Position numbers and translations under genes: made by a program. The notes below the pieces were generated by a model. It saw nothing but the letters and a program-made list of their open reading frames with translations, was not told the origin of the DNA and did not search any database. From Pseudoscleropodium purum (Eukaryota; Streptophyta; Bryopsida; Hypnales; Brachytheciaceae), in assembly GCA_963969395.1 (NCBI GenBank), contig OZ017796.1, positions 33,346,243-33,410,242 of the forward strand: a stretch of DNA of 64,000 nucleotides, read 5' to 3'. Shown piece after piece: positions 36,444-46,345 of this stretch. Numbering within the stretch: position 1 is the first letter of the stretch; every line of letters starts with the position of its first letter.

Positions 36444-37494
36444 CACTACTAGAAAATTCATGACCAAACAACAGAATTTCAACTCAAATTTGTTGAATGA
36501 TTTAGTCATTTTAGAGGTATTATTTTGAACAAAATCAAACTGAAATCTGTTGATCTTTTTTGTTGTTTTGGAAAAATAAAAAAGAATTTAATCTAATTTA
36601 ATTTTTTTTAAACTTAAATTTTTTTTTGGATAGTACCAATTTAAAATATTTTTTTTTGCCCACATAGCCACCTAGGCAACCCGCCATGCGGGCAGACCGA
36701 CAGAGGCTACTTAGGCCACCTACCACACGGGCGGGTGCCTCTAAGGGGATTCAAACCTTGAACCTCATATTTGGAGGTTCAAAGTTTCAACCACTAAACC
36801 ACCTAAATATTTAAGTGACCACATAAGAACTAAAATTTTATATATTTAGTTTTTTCATTGTTTTTCATGTGTTTTGTATTTTCAGCAAACTTTAGAGGTC
36901 ATTTAATCATAGTAGAACACATTTTTTCAAAACACTTAGAACTAAGAAAAGTTGTAAATTCAAACTAAATTTCACCTCCAAAAATCCGTTTGTGATTTTG
37001 AGTCTCCAATAAAATGTTATGGACAAAAATCAGAGAGGATGTTTGAAAATGTCAAAATAAATGTTCCTAACTACCCCTCTCTGATTTTTCTCTATAACTT
37101 TTGATTGAAGGATCAAAATCACAAACGGATTTTTGAAGGTGAAAGGTATCTTGAATTTACAACTTTTCTAAGTTTTAAGTTTTTTGAAATTTTTTATTCT
37201 ACTATGCAAGAATGGACTCCAAAATCTGCTAAATTGAGAAAAGACTGAGTTTTACATGATTAATTTTTAAAAAAACCCCATTATACTTAGATTCTCAAAT
37301 ATTCCAAAAATATTCTTAAAAGATTTCAAATTAAACAAAAAAAAATTTATTTTATCATTGTACTATCCAAGTCAACATAAAGAATTTGCCATTTTGTTGA
37401 TTTTTATAGAAAGTTACAAAATGGTCATTCTATTGTCCCAAATAACATAATTCAATTCAATTTCTGTTGTTTTGGTCGTGCATTTCTAGTAGTG
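36444..37494. mobile_element. Nested CACTA-type element, 1,051 bp
   Basis: Starts CACTACTAGAAAATTCATGA and ends in the inverted match TCGTGCATTTCTAGTAGTG. The terminal inverted repeats extend about 35 bases (CCAAACAACAGAATT inward). Flanking 3-bp duplication GGA (36441-36443 and 37495-37497). It is inserted within the 5.66-kb CACTA element, so it is younger. Inside, 36934-37000 and 37075-37140 form another inverted repeat (AATCCGTTTGTGATTTT). No transposase. Confidence 0.85.
36745..36801 (-). repeat. tRNA-derived Pol III promoter remnant (SINE-like)
   Basis: On the minus strand an A-box-like TGGTTTAGTGGTTGA (36801-36787) precedes a B-box-like GGTTTGAATCC (36757-36747) with tRNA-like spacing of about 29 bases. 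The GC-richer neighbourhood (36.66-36.76 kb) differs from the host element. No intact cloverleaf was found, so it is not called a tRNA gene. Confidence 0.45.
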
Positions 37495-37916
37495 GGAGCA
37501 CAATACATTCAAAATTTTTTAGTTCATATTGTCTTTCATTCTTCATAAACTAAATTTGTTTCAATTGAATACTAATTTAGTTTCCTTCCACGTGTTATGT
37601 TTGGCCACGAAGTCGCATTTAAAAAAAATAACATTCACATACTCTACATCACAAGACTTCTTCACTCTTCTCTAAGCTTTTTTTTAATTTTTTTGCACTA
37701 ATTCTAAGAATATTGTAGAAAGGCAACTATAATAGCCTTCTTTACATGTGTTTATAAAATATTTGAGAAGCAATAGCCCCTAGTTTTGGTTTTCCCTTGA
37801 GGGCAGTTTCTTACTTGACCCCATTGTAAGTTATCCGCACTCGAAAAGATCCAGACTGCCTATATAGCACTCCCACGTTTCTGTGGACATTTCATAGAAT
37901 GCAACAATGTCTTCCG

Positions 37917-38090
37917 TCAGGTTCCCCTTAACATTCTTGCAGCGCAAAACATCACCTCATTCTGATTGTGACATTGGCACGTTTCTTCATATGTACTCTT
38001 AAATTCAGCCTCCTCCAAACAAATCTTCATCATTGCCTTCGTGTTCTTCAGAACGTCTTTGTCGCATTCAAACATGACAATAAACAGGCC
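37917..38090 (-). pseudogene. Possible captured gene fragment in CACTA element
   Basis: Minus-strand open stretch of about 57 codons without a start or known match, containing MFECDKDVLKNTKAMMKIC and ending at a TGA. Its base composition is less AT-rich than the rest of the element. It could be a host exon fragment carried by the transposon, or chance. Confidence 0.25.
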
Positions 38091-38676
38091 CTCCTACTAG
38101 TGAGAGTTTCGGTTTTGTATTTGGATAAAGTCTTGAATCTAGGCTATATTTTGGTTCTAAGATTTTGAAAATTTTATATATTATAATACTAGTTTTTTCA
38201 TATATCTAGATTTTTTTTTATAGAAATGAGGATATGAGATGTCAAAGTAGAAACATTTGGAATCCAAGGCAAACCAAAAGGGTGTCTTTGGAAGCTTCAA
38301 TCTTATTGAGATTCTGTAATATGACTATAGAATCTGGAGGGTATTTTTTTAACATAATTTTGGAACATCTTGTATCAAAACTTGATTACAATGGACTTGG
38401 GACCTACAATTCATGCACAAAATACAATTTGGTTATAGAAGCTATGACTTGGCAAAAAGTCAATAGGGAAAAAATGTCTACCAAAATTGACCAGTATTTA
38501 AGATCAAAGTGAAAATTGACATGTGAATATTTAAAGCCTGAATTATCTTCATTGAAAAAAAAGTTTGAGATAAGTGGAGAGACCTCCAATATTTTTTCTT
38601 AATCAAAGCTATGGTAGGACTATCCATCTCATAGGATAAAATTATTTCCAACCAAGGCTATAACAGATTTTCAACC

Positions 38677-41237
38677 ATAGCTTATAATACATCTTTATTT
38701 TCTTTTGAAAGCTGGCACCAATAAGTTTATGATACATGTCCCAAAATAGTGAATAAAAAAGAAGGAAGTAATGAGCCTAGAAAAGTAATTCCTGAATGAT
38801 TAGAATTGAAAGACTCTAGACATTGGTTTTAGGTCCGGAGCACTTTATGCCTTTGAAAATTCATTAAAATTGATTTCAAGCAATAAAATTACCAATTATT
38901 CTGTAATCCCCATTATTTCTATATTTGTACATAGGAAAATATATGCTTTGCCTTGTACTACTCTAGATCATGTTGAGAATTGCTTAAGTGATTGATTATG
39001 CATGGCTTGACCTTACCTATGCTAGTTTTGAATTTATCTTAGAAAGTTAATAGTGAAAAAATGTTCACCAAAGTTGAACAATATCTTAAATCAAGATGAA
39101 AATTTATATGCTAGTATTTGACTAATTGAATTATATTGTAGCAAAGTTTCAAGATATTTGGAGAGACTTTCCATTATTTATGCTAAGTCAAAACTACCTA
39201 CGCATAGTTTCTATCTAGTAATGTCTATTGACCTTGTTGTAAGTACACATCATGATGCACATTGAATCTTCAAATTGGAAATCATACTTGGCTATTAGGG
39301 TCAATATTTCATGCTGAATATTAATTAAAGTTGGAAAAAAAATGGTGCAGTACACTCTTTCAAACTTAATAAAACTCTCAATTTTTTATTTTTCAAAATT
39401 TTGGTGCCTTGTACGTGGCTACTTTGACTATCTATATCCTACATATCTTTACAAGGTTAGCCACCAAATTGTTTGATTTGTTGAGAGGAGGCAAATTGTG
39501 TTAATAGAATTGGAGAGGTAGAAGGTGCAATGATCTATGCGGGATATGTAGATTAAGACATGGAAGAGTTCAATTGCTAATGGTTAAGTCAAGATATTGC
39601 AACTGTTGTTTTTCACAATTCAACTTCAAACCTCCATAATTTTCTATAACTAGAGACTCCAAATTACAAACAAATTTTTGTAGGTAAAACTTAACTTGAT
39701 TTCATACATTTTTTTAGTGGATCACATTTTGAAAAATGTTGATTTATGATGTTGAAATGAGGTTTGAAGTTCCGTTGTGAATACAATCCTTTGGTTTTTT
39801 TTGTTGATCTCCCACCTTTTTTCAAGTATCTCATAACCTTTGAGGATTGATGAAGAACTATGAACTTCACTGTAAGAAAGACTTCTCCATCCCTCTTACA
39901 CACATAACATATCAATGAAGTTAGTCCTTCATATCACCAATCAAAAACATCTTGATATTATTGTGATGGTGCATGTCACACTACAATGAAAAATTAAACT
40001 ATTAGATTTTCAATATTAGGTAACTTGAATTTCATTGTTTGGTTCATTTTTTTGATATTCAGGCATTTGCAACTATAATTCATTTTATTTTCCAACCCCC
40101 TCTAATATTAATTTCCAAAAAAGTTCAACTCTTGATTTTTTTTTTCTTCCATTGAATTAATGATGCCAACTTTAATAGCAAGATATAGTACATGTAACTA
40201 AAATGCGGGCTATTTGCCACGAAAATAAGGTATCTTGTCAAGCAGAAGCAGAAGCTAGTTATCTTGGCCATATCCTACTTACTTCATCAAGCTTGCCCAT
40301 GCCAAGCCCTTTTTTTCCAAGTGTTGCATTTGCACTCAGGCTGTGACATAATATTATAAATTTGAGGCCATTTCTTGATGGGGGGATTTTGAACACACCG
40401 CTTCCGCAAATGTTAGCTTACTTGTACCTCATCTGACTAGCTGAAGCTGACCTCGATGCGGGATTTCGAGCTTATCGCATCACTCCAGCGGAGCTTCCAT
40501 GGCCGTAATTGGTGACACCATGCATGGAAGAGCACCGTATCCCGCCCCAAGACCTCTGCTGCTGGGGCACCCCTGGATCTCCACTTGAGCTGCTTCTGAA
40601 AGTCATGGTGCGGCGTGGCTGCCAAATTAAATTTAAAGTGGGTTTCCAATTCAAGTCCAAAGCAGCCAACTCCTTCTCCGCATGTCCACGGCACTATGTA
40701 GCTCATGCGAGTGAGTGTGTATCCCGCATCGAGGTGTTGCTGTGGTGGGTAATTGAGGTGAACGGGGAACGGACAAATCTCCCGCATCAAGAAAGGCCCA
40801 GTTATTAGTGCAAAATAATAGACGCAGGCAGGCATGGCTGGTGCCCCGGGACAGGGCGGCCGCGGAGGGGAACCTTATCATTATCCCGCCCCAAGGCAAG
40901 GACTTTACAACTGGACGAAAATCCCGCCCCGAGAAATTACTACTGGACAAAAATCCCTCTTCAAGAAAGGCTGGGAAGTGGCAATTAATTTATGAAGCTT
41001 TTTGTGGAGGGTTCGCTGCTCTCCGGAGGTGGGAGATAGTGTGTGGAGCCAGAGAAGGAGGAGAAGCTGTCCCGCCCCAATGCAAGAAGTTTGCAACTGG
41101 ACAAAAATCCCGCATCGAGGAACTCGAAGCCAGGGCAAAGGGGGCGAGCTGCTGCATGACCTGCATTCTTCCAGGAGGTAATTTGAGTCCAAAGCTACTG
41201 TACTGTACTGAGGGGCGCAAGGACCCTCCTGGAGCGT
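38677..41237. repeat. Palindrome arm, right, near-identical 2,561-bp tract
   Basis: Mirror of 18437-20997 with one substitution seen and no length change. It includes the second GCGGGAT cluster at 40452-41119. The outer boundary at 41237 is followed by diverged but still homologous sequence (41238-41480 with 18180-18436). Confidence 0.9.
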
Positions 41238-41480
41238 AAATAAATTCCAATCCTATTGTAAGGGGTATTGAATGACTTGGGCACTTAAACATCTAATGAG
41301 GCAATTACCATAGTGTAAGTGGCCACTACTCACAAGCCCATCTGACCATACATCCTCAACACAGTTGATGGACAAGGGCATGAGAAGTAAGTTATTGTAA
41401 GTTAACCCTTCACCGCCCAAGGCAGCTTTGGGTTCCAAAACATCAGTGCTTTTGAAGCAATGTGGATGTAAATATGACTA
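41238..41480. repeat. Palindrome arm, right, outer diverged part
   Basis: Inverted homologue of 18180-18436, with an 11-12 base deletion next to the boundary of the near-identical tract and scattered substitutions. Confidence 0.65.
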
Positions 41481-41860
41481 AGTTATAAAAATCTTAACCA
41501 TACAATCTTGTAGTGAACATGTTGTAGATAATGTGAATCAAATTTGGAGTCATTTGATTATATAGATTAAAAGATTATAATATTTTAGTGTTGAAAATAG
41601 ATGCTGAAATTTTCTTAGCAACACACTTGGAGGTGAAATTTGATTTTTAAACTTACTCAAGTGAAAAAACTTGAAACTATAGAGTGATTCAAAACCAGAA
41701 TACAAACACATTGAAAAAAAAATATCAATAAATTGACTCAATGTGTTTGCAAAATGGCTTGCAAATGGCAAAAAATTGGCAAGAAAAGTTGAAGAAAATA
41801 CATCTAATGTTGAACCTCCTTCTACTAAGATGCTTCTCTATCCCTCGTAACTTCTTCGAT

Positions 41861-42290
41861 TGATATGAAATTTTAGCCACACAAACTAGAGTAGTATGTA
41901 CAACTTTTCAAAATTTTTTTTTTTATTGAAAATGGACATTTCATGGAGAAGAAAGAAGCTGCCGAAGTTCACTGTAATCCAAAAATGTCAGGATTTTGAA
42001 TTTCGAATTGCTCCCAAACATTCAAATCATCTTGGATTTACATGAAAATTTTACCAAAATAACTAGACTTCAAGGGAAACATGACCCAAATTTTTTTGTT
42101 GAAGACAAACGTTGGATGAAGGAGATTCAGCCCCTTAAAGTTTTAGCCATCCAATGCAATTTGGTGGACTCAAATTGAACCTGTGAACTTTGACTGACTT
42201 TCAAGAAATCATTACATCTTGTATTGATCTGAAAATTTTACCACATAAACTAGAAGAGAGAGCGCAACTTTTCCAACAAGTTATATTGAA
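41861..42290. repeat. Degenerate tandem repeat, about 180 bp period, 3 units
   Basis: The phrase GATATGAAATTTTAGCCACA plus AACTAGA and its variants recur near 41861, 42041 and 42227. Each is followed by a phrase like ACAACTTTTC. Spacing is 180 and 186 bases. Confidence 0.55.
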
Positions 42291-43204
42291 TTTGAATGAC
42301 GGATGCAAAAGTTACAATACTTTGAATTTGATTTGAAACTCTGTGAGGCCACATTTCCACTGGTGAGGTGGTGAGGGGTTAAGTTAGTATGAGTTGTTGG
42401 CCTCCACAACTGAAAAAGAAAGGAAAAAAGAAAAGAAAAAGGAAAAAAAATAGGGATGACATGCATACGGTAAGGGCAGTCACTAATGTGTAAAGTATGT
42501 CAGTTTGCTGCAAGCAGGAATAAATCATCCAAAACTGACAGATGATAAAAAAAAAAAGGGACACACTTTCAGTTGCTGGATCCATCGAAGAGACTCTGGT
42601 CAGGAGCTTGAATTAGATTGGCTTTTTAGTAATGGAAATGGCCACAGTGTGTGGATATTACGGAGACAAATCTTCTTCAAACTGAGTTGACACTCATCTC
42701 AAAGTTTGTTTTGTTTTGTTTTATTTTGAGACAAATGGTTATGTGACCTTTCTTTAAACAACAAAAGTTTTGAGTTTCATGGCTCCTTCATTTTGGGGGT
42801 TTGAATTGAAGGAGCTTAATTTTGAATAAGCAATTTTGGGTATGCAATTTTTGTATGTGTTGGCTCTGTATGATGGATGAAACAAGGCTTTAGAAACATT
42901 GTGGCAACAATGTGTGGGGCCATTATTATAATTTGGAAATTTTTAACATATTTATCTTCTTTCTTTTATTGTAGGTTTGAAGCTGCCCATTCTTTTTTGA
43001 AGAGATTGGACATTTAATTACCTAAAGAAAACATTACTCCATCTTGGTTGAGGGCTCCAACAATCAATGGACTAGAGCTCAAAAGGAATTGTACTAGCTG
43101 ATTCATCCTACTAAGTTAATAGTGCATGTGACACTAATTTGAGCTGAACTTTCTACCAAGCTATGCTAATTTGTCTTAGCTGAAAGTACATGTGACACTA
43201 AAAG

Positions 43205-43530
43205 AGTGGGCCCGTTTCCGACCACTTAAGCAATCATGCATATTTGGAGTGTGGTTTTTGTCAATGGGGGAATTTTCCCATGTATAGAAATAGAGTTTGG
43301 AAGGATTCTATAATTTTTCAAAATTTTAGTTTCTCAAAACATAAGTACTATGAAATTTTTTAGTTGAAGATTTTGTTCAACCTATGTTGGTTATATAAGT
43401 CTTCCTAAAATCAACCAAGGGTTGATTGCAATATTGTGAATCTTGTAACTAGTCATGATGCATCACAACTATATTGGGAATGTACCATAGTTAATCACTT
43501 TTCCTCTCCATATGATTAGAAAGTCAACAA
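43205..43530 (+). repeat. Direct repeat, copy A (pairs with 45490-45810)
   Basis: Shared order of phrases: ACCACTTAAGCAAT, ATGCATAT, TGGAG, AATTTTCCCAT, AGAAATAGAGTTT, GAAGATTTTGTT, GGTTG and ACCATA.TTAATC. Identity is roughly 75 percent by eye, in direct orientation, about 2.3 kb apart. The pair could be old LTRs or two copies of one short element. Confidence 0.6.
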
Positions 43531-45399
43531 CCTACATTGTGGAAAGGGTATTCAGTTGTGATAAAAAAAAATGGGTTGGCACACATACTTTGATTGAGTA
43601 AAGGTTGAAATGTCTCCGTACAGTACAACATCCATTTTTCACAACAATCTTTCTATTAAGTTAGGTTGTTTGTTTGTTTATTTTGTTTGCTAGATTCCAA
43701 TGTCAAGGCCATGAATTTAACATAAAACTAGAGACCTACTCTAGATTATACTCTATTATGGATAGAAGTATAGTATGAAAAATTGGTTCCTAGATATTTT
43801 CCTTGAAAAAGATGAACCAGTGGTTCAAAAATGTGTAGAAAGAATCCCTCCCCCCCTCCCATAGTGGCGAAAGAAGGATCTTGACTAAATCTTCTTGGAT
43901 TTGACGGCATGGCATTCTTTCAATGCATAATATAGTCACCATATGCCTTATTTATTTCAATCTCTTAATGATTTTGATTACCATTTAACTTTGCTCGGTA
44001 ACAAATCTACTTGGATTTTAATTCCATGTTCTGAAATGGACCGACGAAGGATTTGATAGCTAGTTAATACCAGCTAGAATGCGGTCCAACTATTGATGAA
44101 AAGTTGTCTGATATGATGCTTTTAACATAATGTGTTCATATGCTCTTAAAACTACAGCTCTTCAAGCAAAAGAGCAAACTTGGGACACAGCTACAGTGAT
44201 AGGCACAACACATTAAGCTATCGCTAGTCTGATTATACAACTTCTATGTTTACTTTCGTAAAAGATGAGTGATTGAAGCTATAGCTTATGCGTCCACATT
44301 GGTTGGCAAACTGTTGGGCTCCACTGTTTAGCTACAGTTGCAATGCGGCGTTTTGAGATGCAATCAGTGGAACTCTTACAAGCATTTGGGAGCAACAGGG
44401 ATCAAAAAAATGGTCTCTTCTTCACGTCCTAGCAATCAGGTTTACATATGTGTTGTTGATATAGTTACAATTTATGTTTTGGTGGTTTGGTTTGGTTTGT
44501 TTTCTTAACTCTTAGTGATAGCTATAACATGCATTGTGGACTGCAAACACTTTGTGTACTTCATTAACATTCCATTTTTGTCATGTTGTGGGATGGGCAC
44601 AGGTGATGTCCATAGCCTCTTGGAGGATTTTGAACAGACTTCAAAAATACTTCTATACTAAACTCTCGTGCTACACTTTTACTTTACTGGATTATAAGTT
44701 GCAAAGAAGTTATATCCTACACTTAGAAATGATGTAGATAAAATACCAATGTGCAAACTTTGGAGTTTAGTACTCTGATATTATATACATAATGATTACA
44801 TTATTGTGGAAGTGATGGGATTTGTTATTTAGGATTTATTCTTGTGCTCACTGATTTGACAAAGTTTGGTTTGTTGAAGTACATATGTAAAGCAAATAGT
44901 ACAAATATACATTTTGGAAGCCCTTGTAGAAGCTAATGGATAAAGAAGTTATGCCAAAGATATTTGTGACCTAGATGTGGTTCTTGTAAAGTATAGACTT
45001 AATTAGATCATTGCCCTAGATCTAGAGATGTTTCAGAATTTTTTTGTTACATTGAGATCCCCTAGACCGTGTGTCTCCAGTTTGTGTGTTTGGTGCCATT
45101 AGAAAGCCCTCGGCAAGGAAGGATGCATGGCAGGCTTGGTTTCATGGCATTCTGACCTAAAGCTTGGAAGATATTGAATTTTGAAGTTTTTATGAATTAA
45201 AAAAATTAGCAAATTATTTTTTCCTTTGTTTTGACCCTAGCAATGGCACGGGGTCCACTAGTAAAATTTGAAGTGACATTGCTTTCTTAGGTGATATTAA
45301 TTTCCACCTTGCTAACTTTTTACACCGCTTCTATAATTTTGCCCGAAATGGGCTTACTTCCATTTTGGCTTGAAATGGGGTAGTTTACTGTAAGCTTAA

Positions 45400-45482
45400 T
45401 GTAGCAAGATCACGAGCCACATCCTTAGAGTAAGTTCATTTATATCGCAGCATTCTCTTGTTGTCATTCTTTGCGAGTCAAA
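45400..45482. repeat. Palindrome marker, right (pairs with about 17624-17706)
   Basis: ACGAGCCAC, GCAGCATTCTC and TGTCATTCTTTGCGAGTCA are shared with the reverse complement of the left sequence. It is interrupted on its outer side by 0.79 kb of right-specific insertion and resumes at 46273. Confidence 0.75.
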
Positions 45483-45489
45483 CATATGA

Positions 45490-45810
45490 TAGTCGACCCA
45501 TTTTCAACCACTTAAGCAATTATGCATATCTGGAGTATAGGTTTCTTGAGTGTAGAAATTTTCCCATATATAGAAATAGAGTTTAGAAGGATTCCATATT
45601 TTTTTAGAATTTTAGTTCTCAAAATTTTATTACTATAAATTTTTTAGATGAAGATTTTGTTTGACCTATTCTTGTCATATAGGTCTTCCTATTTCCAACC
45701 ACGGGTTGCTTGCAAAATCAACCAAGACTACAAACAATTGTAATATGCCACAACTGCATTGTAAATTGTACCATAATTAATCTCTTGCTTTCTTCTGTTG
45801 ATTGAAAAGA
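45490..45810 (+). repeat. Direct repeat, copy B (pairs with 43205-43530)
   Basis: Second copy of the 0.33-kb repeat. It lies in the right-specific insertion between the two palindrome marker pieces and next to the second hAT-type element. Confidence 0.6.
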
Positions 45811-45832
45811 GTGTAGTCTATATGACGGGAAT

Positions 45833-46221
45833 CAGGATTGATGAATCTCTACGTCTGCCCGAAAAAGGCGTCCGTAACTTGAACGTCCGTCCGCACGGAT
45901 GCAGCGTCCTTTCCGCCGTCGGAAAGCGGACGCCTCAGCCGCGGCGGACGGGCGGGGCGGCCGAGATGGGCGGCTGGGATGGGCGGATGGGTGGGGCAAA
46001 CGGGCGACTGCGGGACGGTTGGAATAGGGCAATTGGAGAAGCGGACGGGGGAGATGGTCAGCGGTTGGAGTAGTCAAGTAGTCGAGGCGGACAGCGACAT
46101 CGGGCGCGGCAGATGGTCCAGGCGGACGTTGCGTCCGCTAGACTTGCGAATGTCAGCGGACGCTGCGGACACAGCGTCCGCGGTCGGACGTCTTGAACGT
46201 CCAACCGTCCTGTCAACCCTG
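45833..46221 (+). mobile_element. Non-autonomous hAT-type element, copy 2 (389 bp)
   Basis: Same ends and orientation as copy 1 (CAGGATTGAT..GTCAACCCTG). Flanked by a perfect 8-bp duplication ACGGGAAT (45825-45832 and 46222-46229). The terminal 45-50 bases are closely similar to copy 1; the GC-rich centre differs in length and order of GGACGG-type words. Frames through it are composition artefacts. Confidence 0.88.
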
Positions 46222-46272
46222 ACGGGAATGGATTCCTAGTTAGAAATGGGTTGGCTACCATATGTTTGCTAG

Positions 46273-46345
46273 TCACTCTGAGTTGAAGAATATTATTTTA
46301 AATTGCTCAGCTGCAATAGTAAGGATATTAATTTTTGGAGTTCTT
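46273..46345. repeat. Palindrome marker, right, outermost seen on this side
   Basis: TCACTCTG then TGAAGAATATTATTTTAA and TTGCTCAGCTG match left 17560-17620 in inverted orientation at about 90 percent. Beyond 46345 similarity to the left stops, just where agmatine deiminase begins on the left. Confidence 0.75.

Larger units (their letters stand above)
32446..38102. mobile_element. CACTA-type transposon, 5,657 bp, apparently non-autonomous
   Basis: Left end CACTAGAAGGAAGG, right end CCCTCCTACTAGTG. Flanking 3-bp duplication AGA (32443-32445 and 38103-38105). The left arm keeps the empty site near 22660, reading (inverted) GTGAAGAGTTTTGGG, which contains a single AGA. No transposase-length open frame was found. 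Its interior around 35.45-35.9 kb resembles the interior of the element at 21236-22328, so both belong to one family. Another element is nested at 36444-37494. Confidence 0.85.
29883..38676. repeat. Palindrome arm, right, inner diverged part (interrupted)
   Basis: Inverted counterpart of the left inner arm. Homologous parts are 29883-32445 and 38106-38676; between them lies the 5.66-kb CACTA element, absent from the left arm. About 180 bases near 31.60-31.79 kb also lack a left counterpart. No gene seen. Confidence 0.8.
41481..45399. other. Gene-free, transposon-like insertion zone of right arm
   Basis: The left arm has only about 470 bases between the flanking markers, whereas here there are 3.9 kb. 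It contains a degenerate three-unit repeat, a purine-rich run at 42408-42450 and one copy of a 0.33-kb direct repeat. No transposase or host gene was recognised. Confidence 0.55.

Noticed and set aside
36745..36801. tRNA gene
   Set aside because: Only A- and B-box-like words remain; no acceptor-stem pairing or anticodon arm could be built.
18437..41237. A single 22.8-kb transposon with 2.56-kb terminal inverted repeats
   Set aside because: No target-site duplication flanks it, and diverged homologous sequence continues outside both ends, which favours gene conversion in an older palindrome.
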